Part shown: in pieces, positions 55,139 to 64,000 of the stretch
How positions within the stretch are numbered: position 1 is the first letter of the stretch
How the letters are laid out: the number at the start of each line of letters is the position of its first letter
Assembly (NCBI GenBank): GCA_029204225.1
Contig: CM055103.1
Span: forward strand, 41,931,368 to 41,995,367
Reading direction: 5' to 3'
DNA: 64,000 bases
Origin: Diphasiastrum complanatum
Taxonomy: Eukaryota; Streptophyta; Lycopodiopsida; Lycopodiales; Lycopodiaceae
Position numbers and translations under genes: made by a program
Notes under the pieces: model-generated
Databases searched by the model: none
Seen by the model: only the letters and a program-made list of their open reading frames with translations
What the model was told of the DNA's origin: nothing

Positions 55139-56229
55139 GCTACTCGAGGTTTGGTTGCCATTTTAAGCTAAGTCCCCCTTGAAAAGAAGCTCGGGGGGCA
55201 AGGACTCGGTCTGGATCCACTAAATACTCTCGTTGAGGTTGAGGGAGCAGTTGGCGCCAATGTGGTCTCATAATCGCAGACCATTTCAGTCGTCTGAATA
55301 GTTGAATTGAAGTCATGGGACGTGTAGCTGTCTATTGCTTGCGGGGTCCAAGACTACATTCCAAACAAGAGATAGTGGGTCTTGTCAGCCTCGGACATAT
55401 CTTCAATAACCCATACACTCTGTCTGAATTTATTTAGGTACTCTCGCAATGAACCTTTCTGCATGAGTCCTGATAATTCTGTCCTCAATTTCATGTGTGA
55501 ATCCTTGGGTATGAACTCCTCTCGTGACGCGATTTTGAACGCGTCCCATGTTTGGAATTGCATTACTGCCACCTAGTACCAGTTTGTAGTGTAGCCTTCA
55601 AAATATGCTAATACCAAGTCCACTCTTTCTTCTTCAGGAGTGTTCATTAGACGGAAGTAATGGTCCATGTGAAACAACCAATCTTCCACAATTCAAATGT
55701 CACGCTCTCCTTTGAAAGTAGGTGATGCCTTTACTTTGGCAGTCTTCTTCGAGCCTTCTGTATTTCGTGCTCGTGGGTCCCATAGCACGGGTGGAGGAGG
55801 CGCCCTTGCATTCCCTCTTGTTGCCTCCAGCTCTTCAAACCTGGCTTCAAGTTGTGTTAGCTCGTCTCTCATTTCTCTAGCGAGGTCAAATTGACTGTGG
55901 TTCATGGCTCACAGGGATGTTTGCCATTCTTTCCTTTCCATTTCTCTGTTCTTCTTTACCTCACTAAGCATAGCCATCGTTGCCCTTGATAAGTATTGAC
56001 ACATCTTCACTTCAAAGAGGTCTTGTTGCGCCTCTGGTATGGGTTCGTCTCTTGGTGTAGGTTCAGAAGGGGCACCCATCTCTTCTTGGGGAGGCACCAT
56101 TGTGGAGTGCATACGCTTTTTATTTTTCGACTTGGATCTGGCGCCATCTCGATGCATGCGGGAGCCGTATTCTCGAACCCGCTCCTCTCCGTCTGTCAAT
56201 GCTCGTAACTCATCAAGGCAGTCATCCAT
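55139..56229 (-). pseudogene. gypsy gag, interrupted
   Basis: ATG 56229 opens 106 codons (MDDCLDELRALTDGEERVRE; later EVKMCQYLSRATMAMLSEVK), stop, then MNHSQFDLAREMRDELTQLE with a coiled-coil look (55693-55905), stop. Then DWLFHMDHYFRLMNTPEEER and WDAFKIASREEFIPKDSHMK, LREYLNKFRQSVWVIEDM (55354-55572) make up the capsid. Four stops or shifts. Confidence 0.8.
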
Positions 56230-57044
56230 TTTGATAAGAGGTGTACTTCCAACAGATTGTCTCCTCTGTCTTTTGAAAACTCTCCTCTCTGTCGGCCAGG
56301 CCCCACAACTCTCTTTTCTTCTTTATTAAATTAGCTTCAATATAAAAGTATCTCAAACTAGTACGCTCACGTCACCTGAGAGCCAAGTAGGAACCAAGTC
56401 ATTTGTGTCCAAGCAAACACGCAATAGACAGAACATACCAACCAAAACTAACACAGAGGATCTCTCTCAAGCCACATCCCCCCTGAGACCGGACGTAAGA
56501 CCTTTGTCTAGCCCCACCCATGCAAATCTATCACAGAATTAGCCCATGGGGAAACATCCATCCAACCATCCGTGCTTTCACCATTAAGCAGCACATTGCC
56601 TTAGTCACGTCCCACCAACCCTAGTCAATAGCCCTTATAGCTAAATGACCGGCAACTATCCGCACCGGCAGCTAACCACCCGGGATTTACATCCGAATTT
56701 GAGCAGCATCTATGTATCAATGGTTAACTCGTACAGTTCGAATATGTCACCCTACACCCCACAAGGCACAAACCGTGCTTTCACCTACCTAGGCATCACA
56801 TTGCCTCATTTGTCCTACTTGTAGATGGCGCCAGGCCTGAACCGCGAGAACTGACCATGCTTACACCTCAAGGGCAACACCTTGACTCATCAAGTCCCCC
56901 GTTCTACCGACCACCCCAACCGTGGACGCACTTGTGCTTACACTGTGGGCAACACCTTGCACAACGACTGTCTAACAAATCCCAAAAAGTGGCCATCCAT
57001 GTGAGACTTACGTAGCTGACCGACTAGTCGACTCTGATACTACA
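56230..57044 (-). other. Gypsy 5' leader with primer binding site at 57029-57044
   Basis: The first bases after the LTR, TGTAGTATCAGAGTCG on minus, are a mutated iMet primer site. The leader then contains repeated short phrases (GGTGTTGCCCACAGTGTAAG; GTGTTGCCCTTGAGGTGTAAG), read in the same order at 60613-61074. No ORF. Confidence 0.7.
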
Positions 57045-57951
57045 TGTTGCACCGGTGCCTCAAAGGGCACTGAGACTTGAGCGATCTTCCCAACATGCGC
57101 TTAAGTCTAACATTCATCCATCATGCGCTTACGTAAAAGCCAACTTAGAAACATAACAAGCTTAACCATTCAGAATTAAGAAAACTGGAATCCCAACCAA
57201 TCCGAAAGCCAACTTAGAATTCGTTCCCAAAAGGTAACCAAAGGCAAAGACAAGCCACACATAAAACCCAAGGCATAGTGGTCGCCAAATTGACCAAATG
57301 GCATAGCGACGAGCCACACGTCGGTGATGTGGACCCTTAGGCGCCGACGACGCAAAAAGGTTGTAGTAAGGGTCCTTCCACTTGGACCAGTCCCGGAGGC
57401 GAAACCGAAATGGTAATCATCCCCAAGGATCAACTTTATTAAATTTGGAAGAGACACATTCATACATAGCTGACTGGTCTCGGGGCCACCAACACATGTT
57501 GAGTATAGTGCTTGGCTCGTGCTGGTAGAGGGAGTTGAGACCCGGCGACTGGATTCCTGGCGCTGATTGAGCTGCCCAAGTTTCTGTCTGTCGGACTCCC
57601 CCTATAGTTCTGATGTGATTCGGCACGCCCCCTCTATCCTGGAATATAGTGCTTTCTGGTAAAGCACACTTTTCTGGACTTAGTTTTTATTTTGTTGATC
57701 AAGCTTGGCAGAATCAGTCTGGCTCCCGAACAGAGGTCCCGGGAGTCGTCCCGGTGGCGGAATCAACTTGGTTCTTGATTAGGCCATGACTCGAGCTCCA
57801 GAGCTAGCTCATGATTTGTGACTACTTGATTGGCTCACTACAGGTCGGAGGCTCAGTCCTTGACTTTCTAACTTGCTCTAGGACCTTAGAGAGCGTCACC
57901 CCTTAGAGTCTTACAGGTCATACTGGGTGCACCCGAGTCAGCTTTACAACA
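57045..57951 (-). repeat. 5' LTR of gypsy copy 2, complete 907 bp
   Basis: Starts TGTTG and ends CAACA (perfect 5-bp inverted ends). AATAAAGTTGATCC near 57434 is a likely polyadenylation signal. The upstream flank AAGGGAAAG belongs to the copia leader. Confidence 0.85.
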
Positions 57952-58204
57952 CTTTCCCTTGGGAATCCATGTGGAAGATTAGTCTAGATGATAGTAGTAA
58001 CTATCAGTGACTTAAGTATGAAAATCTAGTGCAAAATTACAGAACAAGAAAACAGTTATCCTATCGACTAGTAGGATCAGGTTCTGTGGGAAGCTTATCA
58101 AGCTATAAAAATAGCTCTGACATAAAACCGCTTAAGAAAACAGATGAATTCTGATATTAAGGCACTAAATAATCAAAGAATAGTAACCTATGGCTTTGAT
58201 ACCA
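57952..58204 (-). other. Copia leader with primer binding site
   Basis: Minus TGGTATCAAAGCCATAGG (58187-58204) follows the 5' LTR end CCCCAACA. The leader runs to the gypsy insertion at 57951. Confidence 0.8.
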
Positions 58205-58974
58205 TGTTGGGGAAGTGTGAGAAATTCCCTCGGTGCGTGCACTATTGGTAACAATAGGCAAACACAATAATGAAGTTAAATTTAGACCTAGGTGCACAAT
58301 GATAGCGGAAGCAAGAGCAGACAATCAGACAAAGCAATCAAAAAGTCAGACAGAGAGCGAAAAGCATTGCAAATACTGACAGAACCCAAATGCATAACTA
58401 GACAACACTTTATTCAGATTGGTGGTAGCAAAATACAAGTCAATGATGCAGGTGAGCACAAGACAATAGCGGGCAAAACCACGTGCTCACAAAGCTAACT
58501 ACAAACTATAAAAGCTATGAGCTTATTACTGACGATCCGTCTGAAGAGGAGAATCAATGCATGAAAGCATCTACTGTGTTTGTCTCGTCAGATTTGATAA
58601 TCCATGTTCTTGATCATTGATCAATTACATGCATCTTCTATATAATAATCTACATGCTATCTACATTTATGCAGATGAGTGTACAAGAGAAGGTGTGGAA
58701 CCGTTGTGCCGTCAGGAAGAAGATTGTGGCTACTGTCATTGTCAAGTTGGTTACGTAGTATAGAGGATGAGCGTGAGGAGGCTGATAAGTCGAGATTCCC
58801 AGATATGTCATCTAGGTTGGGTGTGCCCGATAGTTCGTCCAACTCCGATATGTCGGCCATCTTCACTTACTCATCTTTAGTAGCTGAGCTGCGTGACAAT
58901 GCAAGTAAATATGCAGCAATGAATGGAACTAGATTAACATTGAATTTTGGAGAGTAGAGAAAATTAATCCAACA
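58205..58974 (-). repeat. Copia 5' LTR
   Basis: 770 bp. Minus start TGTTGGATTAATTTTC, end CTTCCCCAACA. Homologous throughout to 48910-49652 and to the fragment at 23640-24085. Confidence 0.85.
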
Positions 58975-58979
58975 CATTT
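58975..58979. repeat. Right target-site duplication CATTT
   Basis: Identical to 48905-48909. Confidence 0.8.
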
Positions 58980-59345
58980 CTCGTCGTTTCTTGTTTTCAG
59001 ACAATTTCTCGCCATTTTTCGTCTAGAGCTATTTTTTGCCCGTACTTGTCATTTTTCGCCATTACTCGAACCACATTTCTCGCCAACAAACCCTCCTCTT
59101 TACTCGCCAACCTTCTGCCACCCTCCAAACATCATTTCTCGTCATCTGCCATTTCTCACCATTACTTGCCAACCTTCCACCACCCTCCAGACATCATTTC
59201 TCGTCATCTGCCATTTCTCACCATTACTCATCATCAGACTCCATTACTCACCATTACTCGCCATCAGACCCCATTACTCGCCATCAGACAATTTACTCAC
59301 CTATAGCCTCCCAATCCTAAGCTTACTCCAACCTAAAATCACAGC
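58980..59345 (+). repeat. CATTTCTCGCC/ATTACTCGCC-type tandem repeats
   Basis: Many degenerate copies of TTTCTCGCCATTACTCGCC. A 62-bp unit (CCCTCC.ACATCATTTCTCG...) is duplicated at 59121 and 59183. It continues the sequence before the copia insertion (48870-48909), so it belongs to the older gypsy element there. Confidence 0.7.
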
Positions 59346-59912
59346 CCGGCTCGCCCAGATAGCACCGAAACGTCAACTTTCGGGCACCTTTGCTCCCCCT
59401 GGCCAACAATATAGAGTCACGAGAAAAGTAGTCCCACCGGCCAGTCCTAGCCCTTTGTCTAGCCCCACGCCATCCTCCTGAACGACAACATCGCCTCTCA
59501 ACAGATAGGCTCTACATCCCCCAACTTCGTCTCTCAGCAGATAGGTTCTACCTCCCCAACCACTTCCACGTCCCCTAGCCGAGAGGAGGGAGAGACATCT
59601 TCCCAATTGATACGTTGACCCTCTGCCGCCGCATGCACAACGTCCCTATACACCATCTTGTCGCTTACCATGCAGGAATTCACATCTCTCTACACTGACG
59701 AGTGCCTCGTGATTTTGACTGTTGTAGGCCTACCAGACATGCAGATTTCTCTCACCCAAGACCTTTCTGTAGTCCAGAAGGCCTTCGCCACTTTTGATAT
59801 TGACCATCGACAAAGCAAATCAGGTGGATCAAAAGCAGAACCACCTCATGCAAAACCTCAAGGTCAAGCTTGATGTAGAGAAGATAGCCCGATAGACGTA
59901 CGGGTCAGATCG
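59346..59912. other. Possible gypsy internal sequence
   Basis: The plus frame 59658-59873 (LTMQEFTSLYTDECLVILTV start) looks protein-like but is unrecognised. GC is higher than the surroundings. A relation to the 47-48 kb gypsy is possible by position only. Confidence 0.25.
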
Positions 59913-60605
59913 TCAGCACTTGGTCTGAAATCTCGGACTGATACATAACGCTATTGTGCTTTGATTGTCACAATAGATTGTTGTAGGAAGTGGTTGTGCA
60001 AGGTTGATATCTGCAAGCAGTTGCCTTAGCCAGATCGCCTCTTTGGTTGCATTTGTGGCAGCTATGTATTCGAATTCCGTTGTTGATAATGCAACCGCTT
60101 CCGGTTGTTCCATGAGATTGGGCCTTGGTTGTATAAAAATACAAATCCAGAAGTTGATTTTCTACTGTCGACATCTCTTGCCCAATCCGCATCTGTGTAG
60201 GCTTCAAAGATGTTGGCAGTGTGGCTGTCTCCATAGCAGATGCTGAGAGTTTTCGTTGTTTGGATGTACTTCATGACCTTTGTTAGTACTTTCCAATGAG
60301 ATAAGCGTGGATTTTTGACAGGAACTGGCTAAGTGTATTGATCGAATATACAAGGTCTGGTCGCGTGCAGATCATTGTGTACATCAGTGAGCCGATCATA
60401 GATTGAAACGGATAGCATTTCATCTCTTTCTTTTATGCCTCAGTTTGAGGAGACTATTCCTTTGATAACTTTAGTCCAGAGTTGAGTGGAAAGTGACTTG
60501 GTTTGCAGTTGGCCATTCCATACTTTTCCAGCACGTTGTTGAGATATCGTTGCTGACTGATAAAGATCAATCTGCTGGGTCGATCTCGTTGGATTTGGAT
60601 TCTAA
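59913..60605 (-). pseudogene. Copia reverse transcriptase/RNase H fragment
   Basis: Minus text from RLIGSLMYTM-like sequence (about 60380), HWKVLTKVMKYIQTTKTLSI (about 60250-60300), YTDADWARDVDSRKSTSGFV, to ALSTTEFEYIAATNATKEAI and IYCDNQSTIAL (59913-60113). Frameshifted. It joins gypsy leader at about 60605-60613. Confidence 0.8.
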
Positions 60606-60612
60606 GACAATA

Positions 60613-61982
60613 GTTTCACCATTAAGAAGCACATTGTCTCAATCACGTCCCACCAACTCTGGTCGATAGCCCTTATAGCTAAACAATCGGTAGCTATCCC
60701 GCACCGGCAGCTAACCACTCGTGCTTTACACCCGAATTTGAGCAGCATATCTATATCAATGGTTAATCCGCACAGTTCGAATATGTCACCCCGTACCCCA
60801 CAAGACATAGACTGTGCTTTCACCTACCTAGGCAGCACTTTGCCTCATTTGTCCTACGTGCAGACGGCGCCAGGCCCGAACCGCTAGAATTGACCGTGCT
60901 TACACCTCAAGGGCAGCACCTTGATTCATCAAGTCCCCCGTTCTGCCGACCACCCTGCACACGTGCTTACACTGTGGGTAGCACCTTGTACAACGGCTGT
61001 CCTGACAAATCCCAAAAAATGGCCATCCTTGTGAGACTTGCGTAGCTGACCGGCTAGTCGGCTCTAATACCACATGTTGCGCCGGTGTCTCAAAGGGCGC
61101 TGAGACTTGAGCGGTTTCCCCAACACACGCTTAAGTCTAACATTCATCCATCATGCACTTACGTAAAAGCCAACTTAGAAACGTAACAAGCTTAACCATT
61201 CAGACTTAAGAAAACTGGAATCCCAACCAACCCGAAAGCCAACTCAGAATCCGTCCCCAAAAGGTAACCAAAGGCAAAGACAAGCCACACATGAAACCCA
61301 AGGCACAGTGGTCGCCAAACTGACCAAATGGCATAGCGGCAAGCCACATGTCGATGACGTGGACCCTTAGGCGCCAACGACACAAACAGGTTTTAGTAAG
61401 GGGCCTTCCACTTGGATCAGTCCCGGAGGCGAAACCGAAATGGTAATCATCCCCAAGGATCAACTTTATTAAATTTGGAAGAGGTTACATTCATACATGG
61501 ACTGACTGGTCTCGGGGCCACCAACACGTGTTGGGCATAAAGCCTGGCTCACGATGGTAGAGGGAGCCGAGACCTGGCAACTAGATTCTTGGCGCTGGTT
61601 GAGCTGCCCAAGTTTCTATCTGTAGGACTCCCCCTATAGTTCTGGTGTGATTCGACGCGTTCCCTCTATCCTGGAATATAGTGCTTCTTGGTAAAGCACG
61701 CTTTTATAGAATTAGTTTTTATTTTGCTGATTAACCCTAGCAGAATCAGCCTGGCTTGCGGACATGGGTCCCGAGAGCCGTCCCGGTGGCAGAATCAACT
61801 TGGCTCCTACTAGGCCATGACTCGAGCTCCAGAGCTAGCTCATGACTTGTAACTACTTGGCTGGCTCACCACAGGTCAGAGGCTCAGTCATTGACTTCCT
61901 AACTTGCTATGGGACCTTTAGGGAGTGTCACCCCTTAGAGTCTTACAAGGCACCTTGGTGCACCTGAGTCAGCTTCACAACA
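60613..61982 (-). mobile_element. Gypsy gag-only family, copy 3: LTR plus leader
   Basis: LTR 61075-61982 (908 bp, TGTTGTGAAGC...GCGCAACA), primer site TGTGGTATTAGAGCCG at 61059-61074, then leader text like 56560-57044 down to about 60613, where a copia fragment replaces gag. Confidence 0.85.
61075..61982 (-). repeat. LTR of gypsy copy 3
   Basis: Same length and ends as 57045-57951. The minus frames through both LTRs (GDDYHFGFASGT.PSGR) are conserved only because the LTRs are similar. Confidence 0.85.
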
Positions 61983-62801
61983 CCACCTGAACCTAAGACG
62001 ATTATTAATAGCCGACTAAGAACTCTTAGGAATAGAGTGCTGCAAGTCAGAAGACAAAAATACCTGGGAAAGGGAGGCTAATCTCCAGAACTTTCTAAAA
62101 AAAATTTACAAGAAAAAATTTAAGTTTAGGGGGAAAGAATGTTACATTCCTATATAACTAGTAGTACTTCAGTAACCCTTATGTGCCCATTTAGTATCTA
62201 GGGGCTAAATGGATATCAATTAAGAAACCTTCATTTCATCAATGTATACGAGATTTACTATGGTGGTAAGATCCAAAGAAAGTTGTCATTATTTTTGCTT
62301 GGAGTGTACCTACAAACTTGATATCATTAAGAGGCTTGAGTTTAGGTGAGTAATCTATGTACTTGTTGTAGAAATTAATAAAATTCGAAGTTTGTGAAAT
62401 TCCATGTGTTGTTGATAGATTAGATAAAGGTGCCATAATTTTATTTTTCCATCAACTAGATTTTTTGGGTTAGGCACCTCCTCAATAGCAAGGAATAAAA
62501 CCCTGAACTAAAAAAAACCATGGACTAGATTATTATGAATATAATGATAAAAAGCAAAGTTTTAGAAAATTTCAAAAATGAGATGAAATTTATCCAAGGG
62601 TGAGGCTGCTCAATAGGTGAACAAGGGTGAGGCTCACCCTCAACATTCATGGATGATGGAGTTGAAGGTTAGATTAGGGTGGGGCCAGGCATGCATATTA
62701 GTATCTATCACCTAATCAGTAAGATACCCAACAATTTCAAATGGGCGTATACTATAGTCTATATAGCCCTCAAACATTTACTCTGGTGTATATGTTACCA
62801 C
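61983..62801 (-). pseudogene. Decayed gypsy reverse transcriptase tail and unassigned sequence
   Basis: Minus 62239-62436 reads ISQTSNFINFYNKYIDYSPK then LKPLNDI, the gypsy segment joining reverse transcriptase to RNase H (F..FYR.FI..FS....PL..L). The rest is AT-rich without features. Bases 62794-62801, GTTACCAC, are the left duplication of the next element. Confidence 0.5.
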
Positions 62802-63299
62802 TAGTGTTGGGCGGGTATATAGAGTCACGGCTGATATCAATAATGGGTATCAACATGGTATTAAAAAACCGACCCGACTATGATTTCTAATACCAGGGTT
62901 TAGAACCGGACACCCAGTATTAACTATTTTACTATTCATGTTGATACTCAGGTTGGGAGATTTTGTGGATTTTTCTCGTGGTATCAATAGTACTACTATT
63001 TTTAGTATTTTTTTTAATCTCATATTTTTATTTTTTAAATTATGATATTACACTTTAAAGAGTATATTTATAATAATTCGTACGTGTTAATACCCGGGTT
63101 AATAACCGGCTGGTATCACCCTTGCTATACCAGTCTACAAATCCTAGACCTCCTTATGTTAATACCCTATTGGTATTACATTTTTTTAAAAACTGCAATG
63201 CAATACCTTGACCCGGTTGGTATCAAAGATTTTGATACCCAACCAACACTGGTTACCGCCCTGACAGGTATAAAAAATTTTGATACCCGCCCAACACTG
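62802..63299. mobile_element. hAT-type MITE, 498 bp, perfect 8-bp TSD
   Basis: Terminal inverted repeats TAGTGTTGGGCGGGTAT (62802) and ATACCCGCCCAACACTG (ending 63299). Flanking duplications GTTACCAC at 62794-62801 and 63300-63307 are identical. The interior is AT-rich with many GGTAT/ATACC words that can pair. No coding sequence. Confidence 0.85.
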
Positions 63300-63307
63300 G
63301 TTACCAC
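63243..63307. repeat. Duplicated 3' terminus of the MITE
   Basis: CCAACACTG + GTTACCGC at 63243-63259 is repeated 48 bp later as CCAACACTG + GTTACCAC (63291-63307), so the element end together with its target duplication occurs twice. Confidence 0.75.
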
Positions 63308-63664
63308 CGGACACGCCTGTGGCTGTCATTGAGCTGATGAGCTCTACCATTTTCGTCCGGCTGCATACAGCCTGTCTTAATGATGAGGGGACTCTCTCAA
63401 CCAGCTCTAAATGCATTCACATTGTACAGTGGCCTACGGAACTTGTAGTAATGGTGAGGGATATGTTCAGCTTCTGAAGTCATGGTAAAATGTTTTGGAT
63501 CGATAATCAGAACAAAATGCTTTTTCAATTGTTAGTAGCCTCCAGGGATAGGAGAAGGAACAGCTTGAACAAAATACTTTTTCTGACGTTCACTTGTTAG
63601 AACTTAGTAGCCTCAGGGGATAGGAAAAGGAACAGCTTAAACAATAGCACCAGCCCAAGGGAAA
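63308..63664 (+). promoter_or_regulatory. Upstream region of the CASP-like gene with a tandem duplication
   Basis: Starts right after the MITE. Units 63511-63567 and 63568-63639 are tandem copies (AACAAAAT.CTTTTT...TTAGTAGCCTC.AGGGATAGG, ending AAGGAACAGCTT), and part of a third begins AACAATAGC. No clear TATA box was identified. A 65-codon frame at 63280-63477 is not convincing. Confidence 0.5.
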
Positions 63665-63891
63665 ATGCCGTTGATTGATTCTTCCGCTGTAGCTGCACAA
63701 AAATGGAGTAGAGGAGAGATGAGGTTGACAATGCTTGCGCTTAGATGCATGACGACACTCCTATCTGCAGTAGCATTGGGGGTCCTTGTAGCTGACAAAG
63801 AGACTCGGTCTATTTCTATCAACTTCCCTGGATTAAACCAGCCCTTGGTAGTCTCTAAGACTGCCAGATATAGCCAGAGCAAAGCTCTCCA
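63665..63891 (+). CDS. CASP-like membrane protein (CASPL), first exon
   Basis: ATG 63665 starts MPLIDSSAVAAQKWSRGEMR. One hydrophobic helix follows (LTMLALRCMTTLLSAVALGV, residues about 20-39), then a polar loop (VADKETRSISINFPGLNQPL) and ARYSQSKAL. Known: CASPL (DUF588) proteins have a short cytosolic N-terminus ending in Arg, a first transmembrane helix with LR...., a loop, and an F/Y-S...A..Y stretch before helix 2. The layout and the exon end fit. The exon closes at 63891 with donor CA|GTGAGC (phase 2), and the remaining helices lie beyond the window. Family members scaffold membrane domains in endodermis and elsewhere. Other four-helix membrane proteins are possible. Confidence 0.55.
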
Positions 63892-64000
63892 GTGAGCAAT
63901 CTGCCATTGCGCATTGTTGTATCATGATCTGCAGTTTTCGGGTTTTCATAAATCTACGCTGTTCCGTTCTGTGATGTTTAACAAAGATCAGTCCCGGCAT
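63892..64000 (+). other. Start of the first CASPL intron
   Basis: Begins GTGAGCAATCTGCC. No acceptor is seen before the window ends. Confidence 0.45.

Larger units (their letters stand above)
53382..57951 (-). mobile_element. Ty3/gypsy gag-protease-only element (copy 2), nested in the copia
   Basis: Minus order: complete 5' LTR 57951-57045, primer site, 0.8-kb leader, gag, zinc knuckle, protease, about 0.7 kb of non-pol sequence, polypurine tract, and first 410 bp of the 3' LTR (53791-53382). The rest of that LTR and the start of copia gag are deleted. Reverse transcriptase, RNase H and integrase are absent although the polypurine tract and LTR follow in normal positions. This is the architecture described for plant TR-GAG elements. 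Confidence 0.75.
48910..58974 (-). mobile_element. Ty1/copia retrotransposon, complete ends, with nested gypsy insert
   Basis: LTRs at 48910-49652 (3') and 58205-58974 (5') start TGTT and end CA, are flanked by identical CATTT, and enclose a primer site, gag, protease, integrase, reverse transcriptase, RNase H and a polypurine tract, all on minus. A 4.57-kb gypsy element interrupts gag. Without it the copia would be about 5.5 kb, the usual size. Stops in gag and pol show it is dead. Confidence 0.85.

Noticed and set aside
57176-57463. Minus ORF similar to one at 61206-61463
   Set aside because: The similarity is due to both being copies of the same LTR. Stops and indels do not respect the frame.
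1-64000. Bacterial-type systems, CRISPR arrays, rRNA, organellar genes
   Set aside because: None seen. All recognisable coding is plant nuclear or plant retrotransposon.

Overview
Eukaryotic nuclear DNA, almost certainly a large-genome land plant. The evidence is GT-AG and GC-AG introns, plant-type Ty1/copia and Ty3/gypsy LTR retrotransposons with TGGTATCAGAGC-type primer binding sites, hAT DNA transposons, and two recognisable plant host genes. The 11.8-kb intron and the layers of decayed LTR elements fit a gymnosperm or fern better than a compact angiosperm genome. That lineage call is inference only. Nothing prokaryotic, organellar, CRISPR-like or rRNA-like was seen.

Host genes. (1) 624-13486 (+) carries the last four coding exons of a P-loop kinase of the uridine kinase/phosphoribulokinase-like plant family (the At1g03030 / yeast YFH7-like group). 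They splice in frame only if intron 1149-12965 is a GC-AG intron (AG|GCAAGT donor). (2) 63665-63891 (+) is a probable first exon of a CASP-like (CASPL, DUF588) membrane protein and runs off the window. Other coding-like stretches at 10.6, 25.2, 26.2-26.7 and 44.1-45.1 kb are real open or nearly open reading but were not recognised.

Layout. The giant kinase intron (1.15-12.97 kb) holds a tRNA-derived SINE, a possible hAT remnant (2.66-3.30 kb), a 5.85-kb hAT element (3.46-9.31 kb) with a decayed transposase gene and a second, intact, convergent small ORF, and a 719-bp non-autonomous hAT with a perfect 8-bp target duplication (11.94-12.66 kb). From 14 to 62 kb the window is an LTR-retrotransposon graveyard. 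The parts are a gag-protease-only gypsy copy (14.5-17.4), a copia copy with both LTRs (20.2-23.3), a copia LTR fragment (23.6-24.1), a gypsy gag remnant (24.3-24.8), copia fragments (27.7-28.4; 29.1-32.6; 35.5-37.4), gypsy gag (32.6-33.9), a gypsy element with two LTRs and a 75-bp satellite (37.4-43.9), gypsy gag-protease (45.2-47.4) and a gypsy pol remnant (47.4-48.5).

From 48.91 to 58.97 kb lies one complete copia insertion with matching 5-bp duplications (CATTT). A gag-protease-only gypsy element (53.38-57.95) is nested inside it. A third copy of that gypsy family (60.6-62.0) follows. A 498-bp hAT MITE with a perfect 8-bp duplication (62.80-63.30) sits just upstream of the CASPL gene.

How the parts relate. 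The mobile elements are mostly dead. The interesting relations are a host gene tolerating about 12 kb of transposon-filled intron behind a non-canonical donor, a gypsy family whose internal copies lack reverse transcriptase and so would need helpers, and a hAT element that may carry a second gene. Coordinates of splice sites, LTR ends and target duplications were read by eye. Family assignments rest on recognised motifs, not on a database search.
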